A DNA stretch of 30,325 nucleotides from an uncultured Bacteroidales bacterium (GCA_934699135.1 CAKUVM010000019.1:1-30325); one strand, 5' to 3'; shown: positions 7,101 to 16,525, numbered from the stretch's first letter. Translations and numbers: made by a program. The notes: a model not told the origin generated them from the sequence alone.

Positions 7101-9161
7101 ATGACCAACCTACGCAAACTGGCACTATGCGCGCTATACGCCGGCGCACTGGCCCTGCACTCACAAGCTGAGGCGCAAGAGGCCTCGGACACGGTGACGC
7201 TCCCCCCCACAGAATGCTCCGCCGAGGCGGCACGGCACGCAGGTGACAACACGTTCGCCACCCCGCGCCCTACCCGCGGAAACCCGCAAGAGGACGGGTT
7301 ATGGCTCACGCTGGAAGACGGCACTGCCGTTTGGTCTCTGCGTTACCAATCTTGCGGAGCAAAAAGCATGAGCCTGACGCTTGCCGGCGTGGAGATACCG
7401 GACGGAGGCGCGATGACGGTCTCGGCCGATGACGATGAGCCGGGCTTGACCGTATGGACCGGTGGTGACACCGACACACTGACCACCCCTACAATATGGG
7501 GAGACGCCCTGACGCTGCGCTACACGGGGCCGGAGACCCCGGCGCCGCATTTCAGCGTGGCATCGGCCAACTGCGGTTTCCGCGACATTGGCCACGCGCT
7601 GGGCAATGGCAACAAGGCGGCAACGTTCGGCTCATCAAACGGATGCGAAGTGGCCGCGGCGTGCATGAGGGGAGACGACAGGCAGAGTCGCGGCACATGC
7701 CGCCTGATTCTCAACGGGATGTATCTGGGCACCGGCACGCTGGTGAACAACACGGCAGCGGACCGCGCGCCACTGGTGCTGACATCGGCCCACGTGTTGG
7801 GACAGACACGACTGACGGGCTGCGAGGCTCTGTTTGGTTTCGAAGAGCCTGTGTGCGACAACGAGTTGGACGTATATGACAGCGGGACGGAACAAATTTC
7901 TGGCGGCACCGTAGCCGCCCTTGACGCTGGCACCGACATGGCCGTGATCAGGCTGTCGCGGCAGCCGTCCGCCCTGTCGCGCCCATATTGGATGGGGTGG
8001 AGCCGCACAATGGTGGCTCCCGCTGACGGCAACGTGACATGCATACACCACCCCGCAGGCGATGTGAAAAAAGTGTCGGTGGCTAAGACCGCATCGCCCT
8101 GTAACACATATTCGGGAGACAAGGCTGTCGATGGCGGACCTTTTGACGCCAACAGCCACTGGCGCATAGCGCGGTGGGACGTAGGCACGACTGAGGGTGG
8201 CTCGTCGGGCAGCGCACTCGTCACGGCCAGCGGCCACGTGATTGGCGGCCTCACGGGCGGCTCCGCCACATGCAAAAGCCCCGTCAACGACTACTTCTGG
8301 ATGGTGGGCCAAGCCTGGCTCAAATCATCAAACGGCTACGCCACACTCAGCGACGCCCTAGACCCCAAAGGAACGGACGCGCAGGAGCTGGACGGGTTGG
8401 AATGCGTGATGGACGACGGCAACGAGGCAAAGGCCTGCGCCACATTCTCAGCCTCGGACGATATGACAGAAGAGGGAAACGCGCTAGACGACGCGCTCCT
8501 GGCCTTGGCGCAACCTCTGCCCGGCACGCAGGGGCGCACCATATGGGCCATACGCCTCCTCTCCGCAGACATCACCTCGGCCTACCCCTCCACCAGCGGA
8601 GCAAAGGTGGCAGTGGGAGTCACGACAGACCCTGACAAGCAGCCCGCTGTGTCGTCTTCCGTCCTCCTCGCAAAATTCCGCAGCACCAACGTTGTGGACT
8701 TCGCCTTGCCGAAGCCCGTCACAGTGGAGGCTGGGCAACGAGCCTACATCCGCATAGACGCACTCAACTTCGCCGCCAGCGACCGACTGCCATTGCTGCA
8801 AGTGGCGGCGACGGACAACTTTATGAGCGAGAGCCACGGTGGCGCGGCTATGACCTTGGTGGAGGGGCACAGGCTGGCGCTCAGCGCCATATATACTAAC
8901 GAGGACGGCGACGCGTTAAGGGAAATGGAGGATGGAGCCAACATATCCATCCACATGACTGGCAACAAGCTGACCGTCTGCGGCGACGCACTGAGCCTCG
9001 TGGCCATATATGACCGCGGTGGCAGACTTATGACGGCACTTGACGCACAAGGAGAGCCGGAAGTGACGGCAGACATGTGCGGCCTGCCGTCTGGCGTATA
9101 TGTGGTTCGCGCCATGACACAAGGCGGCAAGCAGGCCTCGCTCAAAGTCATCAACCACTGA
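7101..9161 (+). CDS. Secreted lysyl-endopeptidase-like serine protease with T9SS-like C-terminal domain
   Basis: A 686-residue trypsin-fold protease of the Achromobacter protease I (lysyl endopeptidase) type. The start at ATG 7101 is chosen because a clean signal peptide follows (MTNLRKLALCALYAGALALH, cleavage near AEAQ); the open frame runs further upstream without one. A beta-rich pro-region covers about 30-155. The catalytic domain opens with CEVAAACMRGDD and has H231 in LTSAHVLG, D279 in GTDMAVIRL and S369 in EGGSSGSAL, so the triad is complete. LSDALDPKGTDAQELDGLE (near 412-430) matches the end of the API domain. The last ~70 residues form a beta-sandwich ending GLPSGVYVVRAMTQGGKQAS..., the pattern of type A T9SS sorting signals. 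Probably exported to the cell surface or medium. Lys specificity is not proven. It heads an operon with two PPIases. Confidence 0.85.
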   Translation: MTNLRKLALCALYAGALALHSQAEAQEASDTVTLPPTECSAEAARHAGDNTFATPRPTRGNPQEDGLWLTLEDGTAVWSLRYQSCGAKSMSLTLAGVEIPDGGAMTVSADDDEPGLTVWTGGDTDTLTTPTIWGDALTLRYTGPETPAPHFSVASANCGFRDIGHALGNGNKAATFGSSNGCEVAAACMRGDDRQSRGTCRLILNGMYLGTGTLVNNTAADRAPLVLTSAHVLGQTRLTGCEALFGFEEPVCDNELDVYDSGTEQISGGTVAALDAGTDMAVIRLSRQPSALSRPYWMGWSRTMVAPADGNVTCIHHPAGDVKKVSVAKTASPCNTYSGDKAVDGGPFDANSHWRIARWDVGTTEGGSSGSALVTASGHVIGGLTGGSATCKSPVNDYFWMVGQAWLKSSNGYATLSDALDPKGTDAQELDGLECVMDDGNEAKACATFSASDDMTEEGNALDDALLALAQPLPGTQGRTIWAIRLLSADITSAYPSTSGAKVAVGVTTDPDKQPAVSSSVLLAKFRSTNVVDFALPKPVTVEAGQRAYIRIDALNFAASDRLPLLQVAATDNFMSESHGGAAMTLVEGHRLALSAIYTNEDGDALREMEDGANISIHMTGNKLTVCGDALSLVAIYDRGGRLMTALDAQGEPEVTADMCGLPSGVYVVRAMTQGGKQASLKVINH

Positions 9162-9195
9162 CAGAAAGAAACAGGACAGTAACGACGAAACAGAT

Positions 9196-10035
9196 ATGAG
9201 CAAGACACTCATGACGGCCGTGGCGGCACTATGCGCGACGGCACTGACAATGCAATCGTGCGGCCATGCCGGCGGGGCCAAGGACTACCGCGTGGCCATA
9301 GAGACGCCCTACGGCACCATGAAGGCGCGCCTCTACGACGACACGCCCCTGCACCGCGACAACTTTATGCGACTGACGCGGAGCGGAGCCTACGACTCGC
9401 TGCTGTTCCACCGCGTGATTCGCGGTTTCATAATCCAAGGCGGAGACCCGCAGTCGGCCCACGCCCCACAAAACGCACACCTTGGCGATAGCAGCATAGG
9501 GGACTGCATAAACGCGGAGATTGTCTACCCCACCCACTTCCACAAGCGGGGCGCGCTGGCAGCCGCCAGACAGCCAGACAATGTGAACCCCGACAGAAAA
9601 TCGAGCGGCAGCCAATTCTACATTGTCCAAGGTCAACGACAGACAGAGACGCAGCTGGGGGAGGCTGAGACAATCCACAATAACAAGGTGAGGGCGCAGA
9701 TCTACAAAGAGATAATGAAATTTTACGCCGACTCGCTCCAAATGCTCCAAGACGCCGGCAAGGCTCAAGAACTGAGCGATATGCAAATTGGCATTATAGA
9801 GAAAGTAGAGCGGTTGGGACGCGAGCGCGGCCTCTTCATGACATACCCGCCAGACGTGAGGGTGACATATATGGAGGAGGGCGGGCTGCCACACCTAGAC
9901 ACGGAATATACCGTGTTTGGCGAAGTATATGAGGGGCTGGATGTCATAGACTCCATAGCTCAAGTGGCTGTGCGCCCCCCATATATGAGGCCGGGACGCG
10001 ACGTCTGGATGGTGATAAGGGAAATTGAGGACTAA
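9196..10035 (+). CDS. Cyclophilin-type peptidyl-prolyl isomerase, lipoprotein
   Basis: A 279-residue prolyl cis-trans isomerase that probably helps fold exported proteins. The N-terminus is a lipoprotein signal (hydrophobic run then TMQSC, C22), so it should be membrane-anchored in the periplasm. The cyclophilin core is intact: LFHRVIRGFIIQGGDP holds the catalytic Arg, Phe and Gln, and GSQFYIVQG follows near residue 138-146. A helical insertion of about 70 residues separates that strand from YTVFGEVYEGLDVID, as in many Bacteroidota cyclophilins. It lies 34 bases after the protease gene, and a second, shorter-tailed homologue follows immediately. Confidence 0.92.
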   Translation: MSKTLMTAVAALCATALTMQSCGHAGGAKDYRVAIETPYGTMKARLYDDTPLHRDNFMRLTRSGAYDSLLFHRVIRGFIIQGGDPQSAHAPQNAHLGDSSIGDCINAEIVYPTHFHKRGALAAARQPDNVNPDRKSSGSQFYIVQGQRQTETQLGEAETIHNNKVRAQIYKEIMKFYADSLQMLQDAGKAQELSDMQIGIIEKVERLGRERGLFMTYPPDVRVTYMEEGGLPHLDTEYTVFGEVYEGLDVIDSIAQVAVRPPYMRPGRDVWMVIREIED

Positions 10036-10051
10036 ATCTGGAGTTGAAACA

Positions 10052-10870
10052 ATGGGATTGACACGCAAACTGACAGCATTCGCCACACTTGCGATTGCAG
10101 CTCTATTGGCCACCACGACACCCGCGCGGGCGCAGAGCGTGAGGTTCGAGATAAAGACGAACATGGGCGTGATGCGCGGCGTGTTGTATGACGCCACGCC
10201 CGGGCACCGCGACGCTTTCGCCCGCCTGGCAAAAGAGAAGCACTATGACGGCACTCTGTTCTATCGCGTGGTGAAAGGGTTCGTGATTCAGGGCGGCTCG
10301 TCAGACAGCCGCAACGCCCGTCCGGGGCAGCACATTGGCTATGGAGACGAGGCCGTGAACATAGACTCCGAATTCACCCCCAAGTGCTACCATAAGTTCG
10401 GCGCCCTTTGCGCACCGAGGCAGCCAGACAAGGTGAACGTGTTCAAGACGTCGGATGTGTCTCAATTCTACATTGTCCGAGGGCAAGTATACACCGACGA
10501 GTACTTGACGAAATATGAGAAGAGCATAAACATCCCCATCCGCAACGGGCTCAAAAAGCTATACTACACCCCGCACAAGGCCGAGCTGGAGGCACTGAAA
10601 AAGAGCGACCCGGCCGCCTACAAAGCCAGGATGCGCGAAATACGCGACCAGATAGAGATGGAGTTCCGCGTGTCTAAATACAAGAAATTCACAGAAGAGC
10701 AGCGCAAAGATTACACCACGATTGGCGGCGCCCCGCAGCTAGACGGCGAATACACCGTCTTTGGCGAGATAACGGAAGGGTTGGACGTGCTGGTGAAGAT
10801 AAACGACATGAAAGTGGACGCAAACTCACGCCCACTCAAAGATGTCAGGATGACCGTCAGGATTCTCTAA
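10052..10870 (+). CDS. Cyclophilin-type peptidyl-prolyl isomerase, periplasmic
   Basis: A 272-residue cyclophilin and tandem paralogue of the gene before it. The start at ATG 10052 is chosen because it gives a standard type I signal peptide ending TPARAQ; a TTG at 10025 would overlap the preceding gene by 11 bases. The active-site block reads LFYRVVKGFVIQGGSS, with the catalytic Arg, Phe and Gln kept and a Tyr where the paralogue has His. SQFYIVRG and YTVFGEITEGLDVLVKI are present around a Lys/Glu-rich helical insertion. Unlike its neighbour it has no lipobox cysteine, so it should be soluble in the periplasm. The pair gives one anchored and one free foldase. Confidence 0.92.
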   Translation: MGLTRKLTAFATLAIAALLATTTPARAQSVRFEIKTNMGVMRGVLYDATPGHRDAFARLAKEKHYDGTLFYRVVKGFVIQGGSSDSRNARPGQHIGYGDEAVNIDSEFTPKCYHKFGALCAPRQPDKVNVFKTSDVSQFYIVRGQVYTDEYLTKYEKSINIPIRNGLKKLYYTPHKAELEALKKSDPAAYKARMREIRDQIEMEFRVSKYKKFTEEQRKDYTTIGGAPQLDGEYTVFGEITEGLDVLVKINDMKVDANSRPLKDVRMTVRIL

Positions 10871-10874
10871 TTTT

Positions 10875-12764
10875 ATGAAGAGACGACCCGAGTTCGCCAT
10901 GCCCCGCGTGGTGAGGCGCAATGACGACGCAGAGATCATAATAGACTGCCTGGAGCCGCGCAACTGGTGGATTGGCATGGTCCACAACGTGGTCATGCTG
11001 ACAATCTATGGCCGCAACGCCGCCTTGACCCGTCCGCGCGTAAAAGGCGATGGAGTGAGCATGAGGCGGAGCGTGACAACCGACAGCGCGAACCACCTCT
11101 TCGTGGAAATTGAGATAACGCCGCAGGCCAAGCCGGGAGAGATTGTCATTGAGCTGACGCATGACGGGCAATCTGTGGCCTCGCTGCCCTTCGAGCTGCG
11201 CATGCGCCGGCAAGGCTCGTCCAACCGTCAGGGTCTTGACAGCTCGGACGTCGTATACCTCACCATGCCAGACAGATTCGCCCATGCGGCTGGCGGAGGA
11301 GACGCCAATGGCATGAAAGAGCAACCGGACAGGCGAAAGCCCTACGGGCGGCACGGCGGCAACCTGCGAGGTCTGGCGCGCCACACTGACTACCTGCACG
11401 CCCTGGGCGTGACCGCCCTATGGCTGACACCTGTACAAACCAACGACATGGAGTCGCAGAGCTACCACGGCTACGCCATCACGGACCACTACTCCATAGA
11501 CCCGCGCCTCGGCTCTTTGACCGACTACAAGACCCTCTCAGCCAACCTGTCCCAATGGGGCATAAAACTGGTGATGGACATTGTGGTGAATCACTGCGGC
11601 ACGGGACATAAGTGGATGGCGGACGCGCCAAGCTCCCGATGGTTCAACAGTTGGGACTGGAAGCCGGAGCTGACAAACTACCGTCCCAGCGTGGCTACAG
11701 ACTCACACGCCTCGGCCTATGACCGGCGACGCACCATTGAGGGTTGGTTTGACACCACAATGGCAGACCTGAACATGGCGGACCCGCTCGTGGAGCGATA
11801 TATGACCCAAATGGCCATCTGGTGGGTCGAGACGGCCGACCTCCGCGGCCTGCGCGTGGACACCATGCCATACTCCGACATCAAGGCCTTGGGGCGTTGG
11901 GTGGACGAGATCCGGAGAGAATACCCGCGCCTGGGCATTGTGGGCGAGACGTGGGTGAGCCACACCGCCATGCTGGCCTCTTGGCAAAAGGCCTGGCCAG
12001 GGGATCAGCCCCCAATGGCCATGGACTTCCCCCTTCAGGAGTCAGTTTGCCGCGCGTTTTGCGAAGACTTCGCCTGGGGAACGGGAGCGAACAGACTATA
12101 CGACACAATCGCCTGCGACGCCGCTCTGCCAGCCCCGCAAAACCTAATGATATTTGGAGACAATCATGACACTGGCAGATTGCTCACGCGGCTTGGCGGA
12201 GACACCGATGCGTTGCGCCTGGCGTTGGCTTTCTTGTTGACCACGCGAGGGATGCCGCAGATATATTACGGCACAGAAATGCTCATGGAGGGAGACTCCG
12301 ACAAAGGCCATGCCGACATTCGCCGCGACATGCCCGGCGGTTGGGACGGAGACCGCGAAAACTGGTTCTCACTGGCCATACAAGACCGCAAGGAAAAGAG
12401 CGGACTGAGCGAGAAGAGCAAAGAGAGACAACGGACGTTCGACTTCACAGCCAGCCTGTTGCGCTTCCGCCGGCAGAGCGAAGCCATCAAGACCGGCGCC
12501 CTGACGCACTTCATTCCGACAGAGAACACCTACGTCTACTTCCGCACCGCAAAGACGGGACAAGTGGTGATGGTGGCGCTGAACCTTGGCCACAAGACGG
12601 CAAGACTTAACATTGAAAGATTCACGGAACTGACCGGGCCCACGCTAACAGGGCAAAACGTAATAACTGGTGCCAAATACCACTGCGTCAAAAGCATACG
12701 CATTGCGCCTCGCACTCCTGTGGTGATAGATGTGGTGACAAACAGGCAGCATGACGGCAGATAA
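10875..12764 (+). CDS. GH13 alpha-glycosidase, neopullulanase/cyclomaltodextrinase type
   Basis: A 629-residue alpha-glucan hydrolase. An N-terminal beta-sandwich (about 10-110, cyclomaltodextrinase-N-like, with LEPRNWWIGMVHN) precedes the TIM-barrel domain. Barrel motifs are complete: DIVVNH (235-240), nucleophile D329 in GLRVDTMP, acid/base E358 in GETW, and the stabilising D432 in FGDNHD. PQIYYGTEML and a Gly-rich loop follow, then a C-terminal beta domain. It probably acts on maltodextrins or pullulan-type linkages. Related Bacteroides SusA-type enzymes are exported, yet no signal peptide is seen here: the first residues are charged (MKRRPEFAMPRVVRR). It therefore looks cytoplasmic, or the start is wrong. 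It begins four bases after the PPIase stop, so it is in the same operon. Confidence 0.9.
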   Translation: MKRRPEFAMPRVVRRNDDAEIIIDCLEPRNWWIGMVHNVVMLTIYGRNAALTRPRVKGDGVSMRRSVTTDSANHLFVEIEITPQAKPGEIVIELTHDGQSVASLPFELRMRRQGSSNRQGLDSSDVVYLTMPDRFAHAAGGGDANGMKEQPDRRKPYGRHGGNLRGLARHTDYLHALGVTALWLTPVQTNDMESQSYHGYAITDHYSIDPRLGSLTDYKTLSANLSQWGIKLVMDIVVNHCGTGHKWMADAPSSRWFNSWDWKPELTNYRPSVATDSHASAYDRRRTIEGWFDTTMADLNMADPLVERYMTQMAIWWVETADLRGLRVDTMPYSDIKALGRWVDEIRREYPRLGIVGETWVSHTAMLASWQKAWPGDQPPMAMDFPLQESVCRAFCEDFAWGTGANRLYDTIACDAALPAPQNLMIFGDNHDTGRLLTRLGGDTDALRLALAFLLTTRGMPQIYYGTEMLMEGDSDKGHADIRRDMPGGWDGDRENWFSLAIQDRKEKSGLSEKSKERQRTFDFTASLLRFRRQSEAIKTGALTHFIPTENTYVYFRTAKTGQVVMVALNLGHKTARLNIERFTELTGPTLTGQNVITGAKYHCVKSIRIAPRTPVVIDVVTNRQHDGR

Positions 12765-12781
12765 ATACCATACTAATGTTA

Positions 12782-12812
12782 TTTACCGCCAACGGGACAT
12801 GGCCTAAATTTG
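12782..12812 (+). promoter_or_regulatory. Promoter of cysK
   Basis: TTTA at 12782-12785, exactly 19 bases, then TAAATTTG at 12805-12812 followed by C. This is the canonical Bacteroidota layout (-33 TTTG-like, N19, -7 TAnnTTTG). It places the transcript start near 12818 and rules out an in-frame ATG at 12776, supporting translation from 12854. Confidence 0.75.
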
Positions 12813-12853
12813 CTTTCAGAAAACAAGAAGAAACAAATAAAGCACTACAAGAT

Positions 12854-13801
12854 ATGACAAAGATTGCATCCAAGTTGACCGACCTCATCGGCAACACCCC
12901 GCTGCTCCAGGTGAACAGCTACATGAAGAGCAAGAACGCCCAGGCCAACATCATAGCCAAGCTGGAATATTTCAACCCGCTCGGCAGCGTGAAGGACCGT
13001 ATAGCCTTCGCAATGATCGAGGCCGCAGAGAAAGAGGGCAAGCTGAGGCCAGGCGCGCTGATCATTGAGCCGACATCTGGCAACACCGGCGTCGGGCTCG
13101 CGTTTGTCTCGGCAGTCAAAGGATACAGGCTCATCTTGACCATGCCCGAGACTATGAGCATGGAGCGCAGGAACCTGCTAAAGGCACTGGGCGCCGAGCT
13201 TGTCTTGACACCCGGCACCGAGGGCATGAAAGGCGCCATTGCCGAGGCCGAGAAGCTGCGCGACCAAAACCCCGGCTCTTTCATACCCCAGCAGTTTGAG
13301 AACCCGGCCAACCCCGCCTACCACGTCAAGACCACGGCAGAGGAGATTTGGCGCGACACGGACGGCAAGGTAGACATCTTCGTGGCTGGCGTGGGAACGG
13401 GCGGCACCGTGAGTGGCACTGGCAAGGGACTCAAACAACACAATCCCAACATAAAAGTGGTGGCTGTGGAGCCAGCCACGTCGCCCGTCTTGTCTGGCGG
13501 CAAGCCTGGCCCGCACAAGATCCAAGGCATAGGCGCAGGATTTGTGCCTAAGACTTTCGACCGCTCTGTGGTGGACGAGATCATCACGGTGGATAATGAC
13601 GACGCCATCCGTACCAGCCGCGAACTCTCCAAGACTGAGGGCCTCCTGGTCGGCATTTCTTCCGGCGCGGCGATGTTTGCCGCCACGCAGTTGGCACAGA
13701 GGCCAGAGAACAGGGGCAAAAACATTGTGGTGTTGCTGCCAGACACAGGAGAGCGCTACTTGTCCACAGTGCTCTACGCCTTCAATGAGTACCCTCTTTA
13801 A
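12854..13801 (+). CDS. cysK: Cysteine synthase (O-acetylserine sulfhydrylase)
   Basis: A PLP enzyme making cysteine from O-acetylserine and sulfide, 315 residues, the usual CysK length. Motifs: LIGNTPLLQV near the start, PLP lysine K47 in NPLGSVKDR, the substrate loop PTSGNTGVGLA, the phosphate-binding glycine loop VAGVGTGGTVSGTG and the C-terminal GISSGAA. The start at ATG 12854 is chosen because the alternative at 12776 precedes the promoter element. CysK rather than CysM or CBS is favoured by the intact GTGGTVSGTG and the absence of extra domains. Transcribed alone with a strong terminator. Confidence 0.96.
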   Translation: MTKIASKLTDLIGNTPLLQVNSYMKSKNAQANIIAKLEYFNPLGSVKDRIAFAMIEAAEKEGKLRPGALIIEPTSGNTGVGLAFVSAVKGYRLILTMPETMSMERRNLLKALGAELVLTPGTEGMKGAIAEAEKLRDQNPGSFIPQQFENPANPAYHVKTTAEEIWRDTDGKVDIFVAGVGTGGTVSGTGKGLKQHNPNIKVVAVEPATSPVLSGGKPGPHKIQGIGAGFVPKTFDRSVVDEIITVDNDDAIRTSRELSKTEGLLVGISSGAAMFAATQLAQRPENRGKNIVVLLPDTGERYLSTVLYAFNEYPL

Positions 13802-13826
13802 GATAGGGCGAGTTCACGATATTCGC

Positions 13827-13869
13827 ACGTCGCGGTGTCAATGATTCTTGACACCGCGACGTTTACTTT
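13827..13869 (+). terminator. Terminator after cysK
   Basis: A perfect 15-base inverted repeat, arms 13827-13841 and 13848-13862, with a six-base loop, followed by ttactttt. Confidence 0.85.
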
Positions 13870-13898
13870 TCACCTGATGCACCCAGCGGAATTGGAAA

Positions 13899-13933
13899 GC
13901 GGGCGGCACGACATTCTCTGCCGTGCCGCCCGC
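13899..13933 (-). terminator. Hairpin, probable terminator of rnr
   Basis: A perfect 12-base GC-rich inverted repeat (13899-13910 with 13922-13933) lies 32 bases beyond the rnr stop on the minus strand. Only a short, interrupted T stretch (tttcc) follows, so termination may be weak or the hairpin may simply stabilise the transcript end. Confidence 0.55.
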
Positions 13934-13965
13934 CGCATATTCATCTGATATTTACGGAGCGTCTG

Positions 13966-16401
13966 CTACCTTCTGCGCCCGCCCCTTCTGCCACCTTTCT
14001 TGTTGCCGTCGGCACCTCGGCCTTTGGCGCTTCTGCGGTCAAGGACTCCCTTTGGTGACATCCCGCCACCGTCTCTGCGACCGCGGCCATGACCACTGCG
14101 CCCGCCGTTGCCCACAAAGGCCCCGCGCTTGGGAGCGGCCTCGGCATGGCTAAGGGCGGCCTCGCGCTGAAGCTTGGCCAGGTCTCCGCCAGCGGCCAAG
14201 ACTTTCTGGTTCTGAACCTCTATGCTCGTGAGCGGGGAGCCTGCCAAGGCCATGTCTATCTGCTTCTTCTCCAGGTTGGCATTGGCTATGCGGACGCGAA
14301 TGGAGTCGCCGAGCCTGAAACGTTTGCCAGTGTTCCTGCCCACCACGCAATAGTTGTCCTCATCAAAGACATATTGGTCATCGTCCATGTCGCGGAGCGA
14401 TATCATGCCCTCGCACATGTTTTCCAAGATCTCCGCATAGATGCCCCACTCCGTCACGCCAGATATGCGCGCGTCGAACTCCTCGCCGAGCCTGTCTAGC
14501 AAAAATTCGCACTGCTTGTACTTGATGGAGTCGCGCTCCGCCTCGGCGGCCATGACCTCCTGCTCGGAGCAGTGCTTGCACTTCTCCTCATACTCGTCAG
14601 CGTTCACACTGTTGCCGCCATTCATATAGCTGAAAAGCAGGCGGTGCACCATCATGTCGGGGTAACGGCGGATTGGGCTTGTGAAGTGAGTGTAGTAGGG
14701 GAACGCCAGACCGTAGTGGCCAATGTTTTGGGTGGAGTATGCCGCTTTGGCCATCGTGCGCAAGGCCAGCACCTCAACCAGGTTTTGCTCGCCCTTGCCC
14801 TTGGCCTCGCTCAGCACGCGGTTGACGGCGTTGCTTATGACCTCGTCTTTTTGAGGCATGGCCTCGTAGCCAAAACGGCGTATGAAAGAGGCGAACTTCT
14901 CATACCTCTCCTCCGACGGTTTGTCATGAATTCGGTAGACGAAAGTCTTTGGCGCGCGCTTGTGGCCAGTGGTGTTGATCTCGTCTTTTCCAATATATTC
15001 CGCCACGCGCTTGTTTGCCAAGAGCATGAACTCCTCCACAAGCATATTGCTCTCCTTAGCCTCCTTGAAGTAGACGCTTAGCGGCTTCCCCTTCTCGTCT
15101 ATGACGAAGCGCGGCTCTATCCTCTCAAAACTTATTGAGCCATTGGCGAACCTGCGTTTGCGCAGTTTCTGTGCCAAGTCGTTTAGCTTCAACACCTCTG
15201 TCTTATAGTCTCCATCGCCTCCCTCAATGAGGGCCTGGGCCTCCTCATAGGTGAAGCGGCGATTGCTTTTGATGACGGTTTTGGCTATACGGGTTTTGAG
15301 GATGTCGGCATCGTCATTCATCTCGGCCAACACGGAAAACGTGAGTTTCTCCTCATCGGGACGCAACGAGCACAAGAAGTTGGAGAGCCTCTCCGGGAGC
15401 ATCGGGACCACGCGGTCCACAAGGTAGACTGATGTGGCGCGATCGTAGCCCTCCTCGTCTATTATGGTGCCGGGGGTGACATAGTGCGTGACGTCGGCAA
15501 TGTGCACACCCACCTCCCAGTTTCCGTTATCAAGCTTGCGTATGGAGAGGGCGTCGTCAAAGTCTTTGGCGTCGGCCGGGTCAATGGTGAAGGTGGTGAC
15601 GTTGCGCATATCAACTCGCCTCGCCACCTCCTCGGGCGTGATGCCCGGCTCAATGCCATCGGCCTCAGCGGCCACCTCTTGCGGATATGAGTATGGGAGG
15701 CCATACTCGGCAAGGATGGCGTGCATCTCCGTCTGGTTGTCTCCCATGTCTCCCAACACGGCCACCACCTCGCCTTCGGGGTTCTTGCCGCCTTGCGGCC
15801 ACCGAGTTATTTTGGCCACGACCTTTTGACCTTTCTTGGCGCCCATGAGGGCATCGAGCGGGACGTAGATGTCATGCCCGCCAGTCTGACGCGGGTTGCA
15901 GATGACAAAGCCGGCGCGGTCCGTCACATCGAGCGTGCCCACAAAGGTCTCGCGTTTGCGCTCCAAGACGTTGACCACCTCACCCTCAGGCTTGCGGCCA
16001 GGTCGGCGGCTGAGGATGGCCACCTCCACGCGGTCGCCTTGCATGGCGGTCCCGCTCTTGCCGCGCTCAATGAAAATGTCGTCCGGCTCCACCTCGCGGT
16101 CGTCGGGGACGAGATACGCCGTGCCGGAGGCCGTCATGTCTAGCGTGCCGACCACGCGGCTCGCCCCATTGCCCCCAGGCAACGCGAACCGGCCCATATG
16201 AACCTCCGTCAGCTCACGGGCATCGGCCAGGGCGTAGAGCATATCCTGCACATTCTCACGGTCTTGCTTGCTTTTGTAGCCGATGCCTTCGGTAACATCC
16301 TTATAGTTGTAAGCGTTTCCTCTGTTCTCTTGAAAAAAATTCAATATCTTGTCTTTCAAAGCATTGTCATGTTGCTCATCAGACTGTTTCCTTCTTGCCA
16401 T
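13966..16401 (-). CDS. rnr: Ribonuclease R (3'-5' exoribonuclease)
   Basis: An 811-residue processive 3'-5' exoribonuclease that degrades structured RNA. Domain order is standard for RNase R: an N-terminal winged-helix-like segment (about 15-75), two cold-shock/OB domains (about 80-215), the RNB catalytic domain, and an S1 domain (about 640-730; FDARISGVTEWGIYAEI). The metal-binding aspartates are kept: D274, D280, D282 and D283 in TIDPADAKDFDDALS. FTSPIRRYPDMMVHRLL closes the RNB site. The C-terminal tail (about 745-811) is low-complexity and very basic (Gly/Arg/Lys-rich), typical of RNase R and likely RNA-binding. Confidence 0.96.
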   Translation of the reverse strand: MARRKQSDEQHDNALKDKILNFFQENRGNAYNYKDVTEGIGYKSKQDRENVQDMLYALADARELTEVHMGRFALPGGNGASRVVGTLDMTASGTAYLVPDDREVEPDDIFIERGKSGTAMQGDRVEVAILSRRPGRKPEGEVVNVLERKRETFVGTLDVTDRAGFVICNPRQTGGHDIYVPLDALMGAKKGQKVVAKITRWPQGGKNPEGEVVAVLGDMGDNQTEMHAILAEYGLPYSYPQEVAAEADGIEPGITPEEVARRVDMRNVTTFTIDPADAKDFDDALSIRKLDNGNWEVGVHIADVTHYVTPGTIIDEEGYDRATSVYLVDRVVPMLPERLSNFLCSLRPDEEKLTFSVLAEMNDDADILKTRIAKTVIKSNRRFTYEEAQALIEGGDGDYKTEVLKLNDLAQKLRKRRFANGSISFERIEPRFVIDEKGKPLSVYFKEAKESNMLVEEFMLLANKRVAEYIGKDEINTTGHKRAPKTFVYRIHDKPSEERYEKFASFIRRFGYEAMPQKDEVISNAVNRVLSEAKGKGEQNLVEVLALRTMAKAAYSTQNIGHYGLAFPYYTHFTSPIRRYPDMMVHRLLFSYMNGGNSVNADEYEEKCKHCSEQEVMAAEAERDSIKYKQCEFLLDRLGEEFDARISGVTEWGIYAEILENMCEGMISLRDMDDDQYVFDEDNYCVVGRNTGKRFRLGDSIRVRIANANLEKKQIDMALAGSPLTSIEVQNQKVLAAGGDLAKLQREAALSHAEAAPKRGAFVGNGGRSGHGRGRRDGGGMSPKGVLDRRSAKGRGADGNKKGGRRGGRRR

Positions 16402-16525
16402 AAAAACATTCTTAATCGGGGGTGAATATAGTAATTATTACGCAAGCAGTGACTGAGCCGCCACACGAAATGCGTTTTTTCGCATTTTACGATGCTTCAA
16501 GCCCCTCGCTTCCCTAAATATACCT

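Noticed and set aside
7520..8312. Long open frames on the strand opposite the protease and other GC-rich genes.
   Set aside because: They are explained by GC-rich codon bias opposite confident genes and show no family features or start context.
13827..13933. Two perfect inverted repeats between cysK and rnr as a CRISPR-like or mobile structure.
   Set aside because: They differ in sequence, occur once each and sit where terminators of convergent genes are expected.
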